This document shows, piece after piece, positions 6,711-15,515 of a DNA stretch of 31,032 bases. Under the pieces are notes generated by a model. The model was given only the letters and a program-made list of their open reading frames with translations. It made no database searches and was not told the DNA's origin. The DNA lies in contig CAZDQE010000024.1 of the NCBI GenBank assembly GCA_964507395.1, positions 1-31,032 on the forward strand, given 5' to 3'. The first letter of the stretch is position 1; each line of letters starts with the position of its first letter. Made by a program: the position numbers and the translations under genes. This DNA is from SIG575 sp964507395 (lineage in GTDB: Bacteria; Bacillota; Clostridia; Oscillospirales; Acutalibacteraceae).

Positions 6711-9278
6711 ATGATTCTTTTAGCTATCGACGGCAACAGTTTACTTAACCGTGCTTTTTACGGAATAAAGCTTTTAAGCAACAAGAAAGGTCAGTTTACC
6801 AACGCGATTTACGGATTTATGAAAATGCTGATAAATCTCAGAGACGAAGTAAACCCCGATGCGGTTGTTGTGGCCTTTGACAGAAAAGCTCCCACCTTCA
6901 GACACGAAATGTATTCGGAATATAAAGCAGGCAGAAAGCCTATGCCCGAAGAATTATTTTCTCAGATGCCTGTAGTAAAGGAACTCATAACTCTTTTAGG
7001 GTACAGAATAATCGAAATTGATACGTGGGAAGCTGACGATATTCTCGGCACGCTGGCAAGCGGTGCAAAAGAAAATGATTTCTGCTATATCGCAACAGGT
7101 GACCGGGACAGCCTTCAATTGATTGACAAAAACGTTAACGTGCTTTTGGCTACAACGAAAATGGGAAATGTACGCTATGATACAAATGTCCTTATGGAGG
7201 AATACGGCGTTTCTCCCTCACAGATGATTGAAATAAAGGCTTTGCAGGGTGACACATCAGATAACATTCCCGGAGTTGCGGGAATCGGTCCTAAAACTGC
7301 AGGAGACCTGATTCAGAATTACGGCTCGATTGACGGCGTGTACTCAGCTCTGCCCGAAATGAAAATCACTCCGAAAATGCGTGAAAAGCTTGAAAACGGT
7401 AAGGAAAGCGCATATCTCAGCCGTAAGCTCGGTACAATCAGCCGTGATGTACCCATTTCAAAAAATTACGAGGATTACATTCCGAATGAATGTAAAAAAG
7501 GCGAGGCTGCTAAGCTTCTGAATCACCTTGAAATTTTTTCACTGAACGAAAAATTAGGCCTTGACGGTGCTGAATTCATTCCCGACGAGGAATCCTCGGA
7601 AATTGAAATAAAATTAAAGGACAGCACAATCGACGAAGTGAAAGAACTTATTATAAAAAATAATGAAATTTATTTCATATCAGAGTTTTCAGGACTGAAT
7701 GTGGCAGAAATTTATTTCTGCTTTGACAACACAGTTTATATTCTTTCTTCACTTCAATTGGGCTTCGATGATTTTCTTCTGTCATTTCTTGCCGACGAAA
7801 GCAAAAAGAAATTCACCACAAACACCAAGCTTCTCCACGCATACGCTATGGCAAACGCAGGTTATCTGAAAAACGTAGGCTTTGACATTTCCCTTGCAGG
7901 GTACATTCTGAATCCTTCCTCTAATGACTACACAGTTTCCCGTCTTGCAAAGGAATATTCCGTTCAGGTAAAGAGTGAAAGAGAAGATGAATATATTCTT
8001 TCAGCAGGCGCACTGAAAACTCTTACAGAAAAAATGGCAGGCGAAATCGAGAAAAATTTGCAGAGCCGCTTAATGCACGATATTGAGATTCCTCTCAGCG
8101 AGGTTCTGGCTTCAATGGAGCTTGAAGGCTTCAAGGTTGACAGAGAGGGAATTGTTACCTTCGGTCAGAAGCTTGAAAATGATATAAAAACGCTTCAGGA
8201 AAATATCTATGAAGAAGTGGGATACGAATTCAATATCAACTCCCCGAAACAACTGGGAGTCGCTCTCTTTGAGGATCTAGGACTTCCTGCAAAGAAAAAA
8301 ACAAAGAGCGGATATTCCACAAATGCAGATGTGCTTGAAGAACTGAAATATGCCCATCCCGTAATTCAGATGATTCTTGATTACAGAACCTTTGCAAAGC
8401 TGAAATCAACCTACTGTGACGGCTTGGTTAAGGTTATAGGCGATGACGGCAGAATCCACTCAACTCTCAACCAGACTGAAACAAGAACAGGCAGAATCTC
8501 CTCTGCTGAGCCGAATCTGCAGAACATTCCCGTCCGCTCACCTCTCGGCAGAGAAATGAGAAAATTCTTCTCCGCAGACGAGGGAAAGGTTCTTGTTGAC
8601 GCTGACTATTCACAGATCGAGCTTCGCGTTCTTGCAGACATTGCAAACGACAAAACTATGATTGACTCTTTCAACTCTGACAGAGATATTCATACAGAAA
8701 CTGCATCACAGGTGTTTAACATGCCTGAAAATATGGTAACGCCTCTCATGAGAAGCCGTGCAAAGGCTGTAAACTTCGGTATTGTTTACGGCATCGGTGC
8801 TTTCTCACTTGCTAAAGATATCGGCGTTACACGAAAGGAAGCTGACAGCTACATCAAGGGTTATCTGCACCATTTCAGCGGTGTTGACAGATATATGAAA
8901 GAGGTGATTTCAGAAGCAAAAGAAAGAGGCTATGCTGAAACCCTTTTCGCAAGAAGACGTTATCTGCCTGAGCTTTCCGCATCAAACGCAATCACAAGAG
9001 GTTTCGGTGAAAGAGTTGCAAGAAATATGCCTATTCAGGGCACTGCGGCAGACATCATCAAGATTGCTATGATTAAAGTTTATAACAGACTCAAAGAAGA
9101 AAACCTTTCTTCAAAGCTTATTTTACAGGTACACGACGAGCTTATCGTTGAAGCCAAAGAAAACGAGGCTGAAGAAGTAAAGAAAATCCTGTCTGAAGAA
9201 ATGGAAAACGCTTGTCACATGAAGGTCAAGCTGAAAGCTGACGTTCAGAGCGGAAAGACATGGTACGATTGCAAATGA
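6711..9278 (+). CDS. polA: DNA polymerase I
   Basis: 855-residue family A polymerase for Okazaki-fragment processing and repair. The N-terminal 5'-3' nuclease (about 1-290) has DGNSLLNRAFYG, EADDILGT, TGDRDSLQL and QGDTSDNIPGVAGIGPKTAG. The middle exonuclease-like domain (about 300-470) lacks the catalytic DxE and the second Asp, so proofreading should be absent, as in Bacillus and Thermus enzymes. The polymerase domain has motif A DYSQIELR (Asp632), motif B RSRAKAVNFGIVYG and motif C VHDELIVE (Asp809-Glu810). The length is typical. GGAGG lies 7 bases before ATG. Its TGA overlaps the ATG of the next gene (ATGA at 9275-9278), so it heads a three-gene operon with the fused phosphatase/RimI gene and tsaD. 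Confidence 0.97.
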   Translation: MILLAIDGNSLLNRAFYGIKLLSNKKGQFTNAIYGFMKMLINLRDEVNPDAVVVAFDRKAPTFRHEMYSEYKAGRKPMPEELFSQMPVVKELITLLGYRIIEIDTWEADDILGTLASGAKENDFCYIATGDRDSLQLIDKNVNVLLATTKMGNVRYDTNVLMEEYGVSPSQMIEIKALQGDTSDNIPGVAGIGPKTAGDLIQNYGSIDGVYSALPEMKITPKMREKLENGKESAYLSRKLGTISRDVPISKNYEDYIPNECKKGEAAKLLNHLEIFSLNEKLGLDGAEFIPDEESSEIEIKLKDSTIDEVKELIIKNNEIYFISEFSGLNVAEIYFCFDNTVYILSSLQLGFDDFLLSFLADESKKKFTTNTKLLHAYAMANAGYLKNVGFDISLAGYILNPSSNDYTVSRLAKEYSVQVKSEREDEYILSAGALKTLTEKMAGEIEKNLQSRLMHDIEIPLSEVLASMELEGFKVDREGIVTFGQKLENDIKTLQENIYEEVGYEFNINSPKQLGVALFEDLGLPAKKKTKSGYSTNADVLEELKYAHPVIQMILDYRTFAKLKSTYCDGLVKVIGDDGRIHSTLNQTETRTGRISSAEPNLQNIPVRSPLGREMRKFFSADEGKVLVDADYSQIELRVLADIANDKTMIDSFNSDRDIHTETASQVFNMPENMVTPLMRSRAKAVNFGIVYGIGAFSLAKDIGVTRKEADSYIKGYLHHFSGVDRYMKEVISEAKERGYAETLFARRRYLPELSASNAITRGFGERVARNMPIQGTAADIIKIAMIKVYNRLKEENLSSKLILQVHDELIVEAKENEAEEVKKILSEEMENACHMKVKLKADVQSGKTWYDCK

Positions 9279-10132
9279 TTATCACATTTATATGCACAGG
9301 CAACACCTGCAGAAGTCCTCTTGCAGAAGGTCTGTTTAAAAAAATAAATCCTGAAATTGAAGTTTACAGTGCAGGTCTTGCGGCAACTTTCGGTGAAAAA
9401 GTCAGTGAAAATTCAGTTCTTGCCGCAAAAGATTACGGAGTTGACATTTCCGAGCATATCTCCCGCCCTCTCTCAAAAGAACTGCTAATGGCAACCGATT
9501 TGTTTGTGTGTCTGAGCCACAGCCACGCAATGCAATTAATTCCTGTTGCAGGAAAAGGCAGAGTTTATGTTTTAGGCAGCGGAATTTCTGACCCTTACGG
9601 CGGAAGTCTTGACGTTTATAAAAGGTGTGCAAAAGAAATTTACGAGGGACTTCTGAAGCTTAATGAAGATTTGAAAGTCATGCCGATCATCCGCCCAATG
9701 AAGGAGGATGATATAAAAGGTGTGGCAGAGGTTGAAAATGAGTGTTTTGCTTCACCATGGAGTGAAAAATCGCTCAGAGAAGAGCTTGAAAACGGCAACG
9801 CTTACTTCTTTGTTGCTGATATGGGTGGCGAAATTGCAGGATATATGGGAACGATTTCCGTTTACGGCGAATGTTCCGTTACAAATATCGCCATAAAAGA
9901 AAAGTACAGAAACAAAGGTATTGCATCTGCTATTTTGCAGAGAGCCATACTCAATTCACTTTACCAAGGTGATGATTTTATCACTCTTGAAGTAAGAAAA
10001 AGCAACACTGCCGCCATTTCTCTGTATGAAAAATTCGGTTTTCGGAAAATGGGCGAAAGAAAAAACTTCTACCGCCTTCCTACGGAAGACGCGTATATCT
10101 ACAACAAATATCTGAAAGGAGAATCCGAATGA
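9275..10132 (+). CDS. rimI: Fusion of YwlE-like protein-arginine phosphatase and RimI acetyltransferase
   Basis: 285 residues in one uninterrupted frame. Residues 1-135 are a low-molecular-weight phosphatase: P-loop CTGNTCRSP with nucleophile Cys7 and Arg13, and the general-acid Asp106 in SDPYGG. Position 11 is Thr, as in Bacillus YwlE, where this Thr favours phospho-arginine over the Ile of tyrosine phosphatases; the specificity here is inferred from that. From about residue 136 (MPIIRPMKEDDIKGVAEVE) it is a GNAT N-acetyltransferase of the RimI type, with the acetyl-CoA loop RNKGIASAIL and ending in TEDAYIYNKYL. RimI acetylates the N-terminus of ribosomal protein S18 and is often beside tsaD, as here. 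Start ATG 9275 gives the 4-base overlap with polA; ATG 9260 (GGAAAG upstream) is an alternative adding five residues. It overlaps tsaD by 4 bases. Confidence 0.88.
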   Translation: MIITFICTGNTCRSPLAEGLFKKINPEIEVYSAGLAATFGEKVSENSVLAAKDYGVDISEHISRPLSKELLMATDLFVCLSHSHAMQLIPVAGKGRVYVLGSGISDPYGGSLDVYKRCAKEIYEGLLKLNEDLKVMPIIRPMKEDDIKGVAEVENECFASPWSEKSLREELENGNAYFFVADMGGEIAGYMGTISVYGECSVTNIAIKEKYRNKGIASAILQRAILNSLYQGDDFITLEVRKSNTAAISLYEKFGFRKMGERKNFYRLPTEDAYIYNKYLKGESE

Positions 10133-11145
10133 AAATTCTTGCAATAGAATCATCCTGTGATGAAACTGCAGCAGCAGTTGTTGAGGACGGCAGACACGTT
10201 CTCTCAAATGTTGTTGCATCACAGGTGAAAGAACATATAGTTTTCGGCGGAGTTGTGCCTGAGATTGCATCCCGTATGCACGCAGAGGCTATTTCGTCAG
10301 TTGTAAAAAATGCACTCTCCGACGCATCCTGCACAATAAAAGATATTGATGCAATTGCTGTCACTTATGCACCGGGACTCATCGGCGCACTCCTCGTTGG
10401 TGTAAACTTTGCGAAAGGTCTTGCTCTCTCATCCGGCTTGCCCCTTATTCCCGTGCATCATTTACGTTCCCATATCGCCGCAAACTATCTGACCTTCCCC
10501 GAGCTTGAGCCGCCCTTCTTCTGTCTTGTAGTTTCAGGCGGTCACACTCACATGATAAACGTAAAAAGCTACACTGATTTTGAAATTGTGGGCAGGACAC
10601 GTGACGATGCCGCCGGCGAAGCTCTCGACAAAGCCGCGCGCACAATGGGACTTAACTACCCCGGCGGTCTTAATCTTGACAAAATTGCAAAAGACGGCGA
10701 CAGATTTGCTTACAAATTCCCCCGTCCCAGAGTCGAGGGCAGCGACCTTGATTTCAGCTTTTCGGGATTAAAAACTTCCGTTATCAACTTAATCCATAAC
10801 GCAAAGCAAAAGGGCGAGGAACTGCCTCTCCCCGACCTTGGTGCAAGCTTTTTGAATGCGGTCGTAACCTGTCTTACCGATAACACCGAAAAGGCCGTAA
10901 AACAGCTCGGTCATAAAAAAGTTGTTTTAGCCGGCGGTGTCAGTGCCAACTCAATGCTGCGAAAAGACATGCAGGAACTCTGCGACAAAAACGGCTGGGA
11001 GCTTTATTGTCCTGAGCTTAAATACTGCGGTGACAATGCGGCAATGGTAGGCGCGCAGGGCTTCTATGAGGCACAGAAAAAAGTCTTTGCAGATACAAGT
11101 CTGAACGCATACGCCACTATGCCCATTGACAATTGTCAATATTAA
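10129..11145 (+). CDS. tsaD: tRNA t6A37 threonylcarbamoyltransferase TsaD
   Basis: 338-residue Kae1/Qri7/YgjD-family protein that transfers the threonylcarbamoyl group to A37 of ANN-decoding tRNAs, working with TsaB and TsaE. Visible hallmarks: N-terminal ESSCDETAAAVV, the metal-binding His pair in VHHLRSH, the nucleotide-binding VVSGGHTHM, NYPGG, and the C-terminal YCGDNAAMVG with the last metal ligand Asp. The length is normal. The start ATG overlaps the previous stop and has AAGGAG 7 bases upstream. TsaB and TsaE are not in the window. The last codons run into the palindrome at 11125-11140 and I see no terminator hairpin behind it. Confidence 0.97.
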   Translation: MKILAIESSCDETAAAVVEDGRHVLSNVVASQVKEHIVFGGVVPEIASRMHAEAISSVVKNALSDASCTIKDIDAIAVTYAPGLIGALLVGVNFAKGLALSSGLPLIPVHHLRSHIAANYLTFPELEPPFFCLVVSGGHTHMINVKSYTDFEIVGRTRDDAAGEALDKAARTMGLNYPGGLNLDKIAKDGDRFAYKFPRPRVEGSDLDFSFSGLKTSVINLIHNAKQKGEELPLPDLGASFLNAVVTCLTDNTEKAVKQLGHKKVVLAGGVSANSMLRKDMQELCDKNGWELYCPELKYCGDNAAMVGAQGFYEAQKKVFADTSLNAYATMPIDNCQY

Positions 11146-11169
11146 CGGAAAAAATGTCAAATTTTGACA
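11125..11169. repeat. Two tandem inverted repeats with TTGACA/TGTCAA arms
   Basis: 11125-11140 is a perfect 16-base palindrome (ATTGACAATTGTCAAT) that includes the end of tsaD. 11155-11169 is TGTCAA-ATT-TTGACA. The same half-site therefore occurs four times in 45 bases, with centres about 30 bases (roughly three helical turns) apart, just upstream of the pckG promoter. This fits a cooperative operator for a dimeric regulator; the regulator is unknown. It is too AT-rich, and lacks the T run, for a good terminator. Confidence 0.5.
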
Positions 11170-11189
11170 AGAAATTCACAAATTAGTAA

Positions 11190-11218
11190 TTGAAATTTCT
11201 TAAAGTTTTAGGTATACT
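11190..11218 (+). promoter_or_regulatory. pckG promoter
   Basis: TTGAAA (11190-11195), 17 bases, TATACT (11213-11218), giving a leader of about 75 bases. The leader contains the 8-base direct repeat GTACAATG at 11225-11232 and 11245-11252, exactly 20 bases apart, of unknown meaning. AAAGGAG lies 8 bases before the ATG. Confidence 0.75.
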
Positions 11219-11300
11219 ATTACTGTACAATGGAGTAATTTGTAGTACAATGTTAATTTTATTTTTTAGCTTATGTTTTTAAGCGAAAGGAGTACACATA

Positions 11301-13085
11301 ATGGTAGCACTGACTCAGAACAAGAGTATCCTCTCATGGATTGATGAGAAGATCGAACTTGTAAAACCCGACAAAGTTGTCTGGATTGACGGTTCAGAAG
11401 AACAGATTGAAGCACTTCGTGCAGAAGCTTGCGAGACAGGCGAAATGATCAAACTCAATCAGGAAAAGCTTCCCGATTGTTACCTTCACCGTACTGCTGT
11501 AAACGACGTTGCTCGTGTTGAAGGCCGTACATTCATCTGCGCTCCCACAAAGGAAGAAGCAGGCCCCACAAACAACTGGATGGAACCCTCTGAAGCTTAC
11601 GAAATGCTTTACGATATTGCTCGTGACAGCTACAAGGGCAGAACAATGTATGTTATCCCCTATTCAATGGGCCCCATCGGTTCAGAATTCTCAAAGGTTG
11701 GTATTGAGCTTACAGACTCAATCTATGTTGTTCTCAACATGGCTATCATGACTCGCGTAGGTAAAGAGGTTCTTGATGCTTACGGTGACGGAGAAGATTG
11801 GGTAAGAGGTCTTCACTGCCGTTGCGATATCGACGAAGAAAAGAGATACATCTGCCAGTTCCCTCAGGACAACACAATTATCTCAGTTAACTCAGGTTAC
11901 GGCGGAAACGTTCTTCTCGGTAAAAAATGCTTTGCTCTCAGAATCGCTTCTTACCTCGGCAAGAACGAAGGCTGGATGGCAGAACACATGCTTATCCTCG
12001 GTATCGAAAACCCCGAAGGCGAAGTTAAGTATGTCTGCGCTGCATTCCCCTCAGCTTGCGGTAAAACAAACCTTGCTATGATGATTCCTCCTGAGAAATA
12101 TCTCAAGAAGGGCTACAAAGTTTGGTGCGTAGGTGACGACATTTCATGGATCCGCAAAGGCGAAGACGGCAGACTTTATGCTATCAACCCCGAAAACGGT
12201 TTCTTCGGTGTTGCTCCCGGCACAAACGATAAATCAAACCCCAACGCTCTTGCTTCAACAAAGAAGGGCACAATCTTCACAAACGTTGCTCACAACCTTG
12301 ATGACAACACAGTTTGGTGGGAAGGTCTTGACAAGAATCCTCCTTCAAACGCAATTGAGTGGAAAGGCAATCCCTGGAACGGTCAGGAAAGCGAAGAAAA
12401 AGGCGCTCATCCCAACAGCCGTTTCACAGCTCCCGCAAAGAACTGTCCCTGCCTGAGCTCAGAATTTGAGAATCCTCAGGGCGTGCCGATTTCTGCAATC
12501 GTATTCGGCGGCAGACGTGCAAAGCTTGCTCCCCTCGTATATCAGTCAAGAGACTGGAATCACGGTGTATTCGTAGGCTCGAGCATGGCATCAGAAACAA
12601 CTGCTGCAGCAACAGGTGCAGTTGGTGTTGTCCGCCGTGACCCCATGGCTATGATTCCCTTCTGCGGTTACAACATGGCTGACTACTGGCAGCACTGGAT
12701 CGATATCGGTGAAACACTCGATCCCGATAAGGCTCCCAAAATCTTCAACGTTAACTGGTTCAGAAAAGATGACGAAGGCAACTTCATGTGGCCCGGATTC
12801 GGTGACAACCTCCGCGTTCTTGAATGGATCATAAACCGTTGCGAAGGTAAGGTTGACGCAGTAGAATCTGAAATCGGTTACCTTCCCAAGGCTGAGGACA
12901 TCAACCTTGACGGTATTGAAGATGAAGTTTCACTTGAAACACTTAAGAGCATCCTTACAGTTGAAAAAGACCTCTGGAAAGAGGAAGCAGACGGCATCGA
13001 AGCTTTCTACAATGAAAAATTCGGCGGCAACGTTCCTGCAGAACTCAAAGCAGAGCTTGCAACTCTTAAGAACAACCTTAAATAA
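11301..13085 (+). CDS. pckG: Phosphoenolpyruvate carboxykinase (GTP)
   Basis: 594-residue GTP-dependent PEPCK, which interconverts oxaloacetate and PEP with GTP/GDP. In fermenting Clostridia it can run toward oxaloacetate as well as gluconeogenesis. The kinase P-loop is PSACGKTN with the reactive Cys253 and Lys255. Other family blocks seen are YVIPYSMGPIGSEFSKVG, the metal/GTP region CVGDDISWIRKGEDGRLYAI, SRFTAPAKNCPCLS, and FVGSSMASETTAAA. The length matches bacterial and animal GTP enzymes and not the shorter ATP type. Codon choice is visibly more uniform than in its neighbours (strong use of AAC, GGC, CTT/CTC, TTC), as in highly expressed genes. It stands alone between its own promoter and terminator. 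Confidence 0.97.
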   Translation: MVALTQNKSILSWIDEKIELVKPDKVVWIDGSEEQIEALRAEACETGEMIKLNQEKLPDCYLHRTAVNDVARVEGRTFICAPTKEEAGPTNNWMEPSEAYEMLYDIARDSYKGRTMYVIPYSMGPIGSEFSKVGIELTDSIYVVLNMAIMTRVGKEVLDAYGDGEDWVRGLHCRCDIDEEKRYICQFPQDNTIISVNSGYGGNVLLGKKCFALRIASYLGKNEGWMAEHMLILGIENPEGEVKYVCAAFPSACGKTNLAMMIPPEKYLKKGYKVWCVGDDISWIRKGEDGRLYAINPENGFFGVAPGTNDKSNPNALASTKKGTIFTNVAHNLDDNTVWWEGLDKNPPSNAIEWKGNPWNGQESEEKGAHPNSRFTAPAKNCPCLSSEFENPQGVPISAIVFGGRRAKLAPLVYQSRDWNHGVFVGSSMASETTAAATGAVGVVRRDPMAMIPFCGYNMADYWQHWIDIGETLDPDKAPKIFNVNWFRKDDEGNFMWPGFGDNLRVLEWIINRCEGKVDAVESEIGYLPKAEDINLDGIEDEVSLETLKSILTVEKDLWKEEADGIEAFYNEKFGGNVPAELKAELATLKNNLK

Positions 13086-13104
13086 GTTTAATAAACAACA
13101 GCAC

Positions 13105-13135
13105 AAAACCTCTGATGTCGCCATCAGAGGTTTTT
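13105..13135 (+). terminator. pckG terminator
   Basis: Perfect 13-base stem 13105-13117 (AAAACCTCTGATG) against 13122-13134, TCGC loop, T run from 13131. It lies 20 bases after the stop codon. Confidence 0.95.
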
Positions 13136-13269
13136 GTATTATTACATGTCAATATCCGTTGTTTATAAAAATATATACAATCGTGTGACAACATTAACAT
13201 AACATTTGCTTACTAAAAAGTCGAGTATCGCAAATAAACAGTTTATTTGTAAATCAGAATAATATTTAA

Positions 13270-13289
13270 GGCACGGATAAATCCGTGCC
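13270..13289 (-). terminator. Likely terminator of the MBL gene
   Basis: GGCACGGAT (13270-13278) pairs perfectly with ATCCGTGCC (13281-13289). On the minus strand it is 21 bases past the MBL stop and followed by TTAAATATTATT, a poor T run, so efficiency is uncertain. The rest of 13136-13310 is AT-rich with one further 9-base inverted repeat (13231-13239 with 13241-13249) and no coding signal. Confidence 0.55.
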
Positions 13290-13310
13290 CAACATAATAA
13301 TAAATAATTT

Positions 13311-14615
13311 TTACATTTCAAACGTACCGCTGTATCTGACAGGCAGGTATAGACTTTCGTCTTTACCGCCGTTTTCAAGGTATTTTTCGTACATTTCTTT
13401 TTTATATTCGTCTGTGTAGTCATAACCCCACATACGCTTGATTTTTCCGAAATCCTCAAAGGTTTCATCGGGGAGAGTTGTAACAGTCCCCTTTTTGTAG
13501 GGAAGAGGCACAACAACCGTTCCGTTTGATGAAACATAATATTCGTCAGCAAGGTCAATTGCTACCTTGTTTGCAGGAACCTGAGGCATTGCCTCATCAA
13601 ATTTAATCTGAGTTATGGGGAAAAGAGCAAGCTTACCTTTTAAAAGCTCGTAGCAATCAGAGAGAAGTCCTCTGTGACCGTGGTGAGAAACCTGAACCAC
13701 ATCGCACTGAAGATTTTCACCGAAACGCTCTACAAGTATTTTGCTTTCAAGACCTGATGCATCACCCGGAATAAAAACACGGCATCCCTCAATTGTCATC
13801 ATAACAACGGCTGATGAATCGTTATATTCACGGATTTCCCGAGGATAAACATCCTCATGTGTGCAGAGAACATCAAAGCAGGCATCACGGACAAAAAATC
13901 TCTGTCCGCTGTGAATTTTCACTTTTCTGATATCTGTGCTTCTTTCAAGAAGTGAAAAGAATTTTTCAGCAAGACCTTTTTCTTCAACGCCCCACTGACT
14001 TGACGCATAATCGTTTGAAACAAGGTTTGAATAAATCGCCTCAATAACAACATCATGACGGTTGTACTTAATAAAATCGTGAAGCTTGGAAATGTGGTCA
14101 GAATGAGCGTGAGTAACAAGCCATCCGCTTACAACTACCTTTTGCCCTTCCGGCGTTCTCTCACGCATAAAATTGTAAATTCTGTCATTATCGTTGAACT
14201 GGAGATAATGTCCGCTGTCAACAACAAAAAAACTGCCATCGCTGAGCTGAGTTATAAGACACATTCCGCAGTCGATATATGTATGGTCGTTTTCAAAAAC
14301 ATAAAAACAGGGATTTACTTTTTTCTCTGTTTTCTTTTCTGCAAAGTCAGGGAAGCGTGCATCATCTGCAACAGCAAGGCGAAGAGTTTTATCACAAGGC
14401 GTAAAATATGCGTTTATCTCTTTTTCACCTTTAAGAGCAGTGTAAAGATTTCCTGCATTGCTGTTTTCGCTTAAAATCCTGTAGCCGTTTTCTTCAAGAG
14501 TAGAAATGTATGCCTTATATTCTTTCTCGCTTACATTCCTGTAAAGATACATCTCACAGTTTTCTCGGCAGTTATAAACCTTTTCATCTGTCGTTTGGCG
14601 AAATCTGAAGCTCAT
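13311..14615 (-). CDS. Metallo-beta-lactamase-fold hydrolase, ComEC-C-terminal-like
   Basis: 434 residues. The first ~110 residues form a domain I do not recognise. Then a metallo-beta-lactamase fold follows: FVVDSGH, the metal-binding THAHSDH (residues 168-174), FIPGDAS and VSHHGHRG. The SHHG block is typical of the ComEC/Rec2 extracellular hydrolase domain, but no membrane competence domain or signal peptide is present, so this is a soluble cytoplasmic member. In ComEC the fold has nuclease function; other relatives hydrolyse different phosphodiesters. Start ATG has GGAGG 7 bases before it and overlaps the stop of the exonuclease gene by 4 bases, so the two are translationally coupled. A joint role in nucleic acid degradation is an inference. 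Confidence 0.85.
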   Translation of the reverse strand: MSFRFRQTTDEKVYNCRENCEMYLYRNVSEKEYKAYISTLEENGYRILSENSNAGNLYTALKGEKEINAYFTPCDKTLRLAVADDARFPDFAEKKTEKKVNPCFYVFENDHTYIDCGMCLITQLSDGSFFVVDSGHYLQFNDNDRIYNFMRERTPEGQKVVVSGWLVTHAHSDHISKLHDFIKYNRHDVVIEAIYSNLVSNDYASSQWGVEEKGLAEKFFSLLERSTDIRKVKIHSGQRFFVRDACFDVLCTHEDVYPREIREYNDSSAVVMMTIEGCRVFIPGDASGLESKILVERFGENLQCDVVQVSHHGHRGLLSDCYELLKGKLALFPITQIKFDEAMPQVPANKVAIDLADEYYVSSNGTVVVPLPYKKGTVTTLPDETFEDFGKIKRMWGYDYTDEYKKEMYEKYLENGGKDESLYLPVRYSGTFEM

Positions 14616-15484
14616 ACTGTTTCCTCCTGTTTTGCCGTTTCTTCCTCTTCAATTACCTTTACGATTTTTCGCACCTCAGTTCTGTCGTAAAGCTTTCTGA
14701 ATCGGACATTTACCTGATAAGCTATATCGCACTCTGCACAGTAATACTGAGCTCTGAAATACTGATTTGAATATTTCCACCTTGTCAGCGCTGCCGCAGG
14801 CTTTCCGCACTTTTCACAAGTACAGCTAAGCTGTTTTCTGTCGACAAGCGGATTTTTAAGCGAACTGATAACCTTATTCTTGAACATGATTCTCGAATAA
14901 AATTCCTCATTACACTCTTTTATATATTCATGAATAATTTTGTTTTCTCTGATTTTGCTGAAGGTAAGAGCAGTAAGACGGCTGTCATCAAGTGCTCTGT
15001 GAAGGGAGTAACCTTCGTCACTTACTCCTACCGCTTCAGCCGCCGCTGAAAGACCTATCTGCTGAGATTTCGATGTACCTTTAAGGCGTTGGAAATATCT
15101 CTGCAAATCCATGTATTTGTCAAGAAAAGGAATCTTATCACCGCAGCCGAAATATTTGCAGTTGTCAATAAGAACTCTTACATCTCCGTCGCCCCATGTC
15201 ATAATGACACTTTCTTCCTTACCGATCCACTTTTTAAAGGCTGATACTGCCTGAGTAAAAAGAATTCCGCTCTTAATCTCATCATTTGTGATATGGGTCA
15301 GTTCCTTGGTGTTAGCACGGAGCTTTTTGCCCACCTGAGTGTTTATAAGACAGGTAAACTCGTCATAAACAGCGCCCTGCTCATCAATCTTTACAGCACC
15401 GAATTCTATTATTTCATTGAAAAAGCCTTGAATCTTTTTGCCGTAAACATTATTCCACTCAAGGTCAAGGGCGATAAACTGCAT
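14612..15484 (-). CDS. DEDDh 3'-5' exonuclease with C-terminal zinc ribbon
   Basis: 290 residues. Residues 1-185 are an RNase T/DnaQ-type exonuclease: Exo I FIALDLEW (Asp7, Glu9), NTKELTHITNDEI, Exo II TWGDGDVRVL, and Exo III HRALDDSR (His162, Asp166 or Asp167). It most resembles the KapD/ERI-1 branch acting on RNA ends. The tail has a four-cysteine ribbon (CTCEKCGK near 221 and YYCAECD near 250), probably a nucleic-acid-binding zinc site, and ends in a Glu-rich tract. AGGAAG lies 8 bases before the ATG. It follows the DHHW gene by 31 bases and overlaps the MBL gene by 4, so all may be on one transcript. The substrate is unknown. Confidence 0.88.
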   Translation of the reverse strand: MQFIALDLEWNNVYGKKIQGFFNEIIEFGAVKIDEQGAVYDEFTCLINTQVGKKLRANTKELTHITNDEIKSGILFTQAVSAFKKWIGKEESVIMTWGDGDVRVLIDNCKYFGCGDKIPFLDKYMDLQRYFQRLKGTSKSQQIGLSAAAEAVGVSDEGYSLHRALDDSRLTALTFSKIRENKIIHEYIKECNEEFYSRIMFKNKVISSLKNPLVDRKQLSCTCEKCGKPAAALTRWKYSNQYFRAQYYCAECDIAYQVNVRFRKLYDRTEVRKIVKVIEEEETAKQEETV

Positions 15485-15515
15485 AAATGATACTTCCTAA
15501 CTTAATACTTATAAC

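Noticed and set aside
9660..9700. Frameshift or internal start between the phosphatase and RimI domains
   Set aside because: The frame is continuous through both domains with a normal linker and there is no strong ribosome site before the internal ATG at 9680.
13231..13249. 9-base inverted repeat CAAATAAAC/GTTTATTTG as a terminator
   Set aside because: AT-only stem with one loop base and no T run on either strand; probably chance in AT-rich spacer.
14055..14474. 139-codon plus-strand frame inside the MBL gene
   Set aside because: Antisense shadow; the minus strand carries clear metal-binding motifs and a ribosome site.
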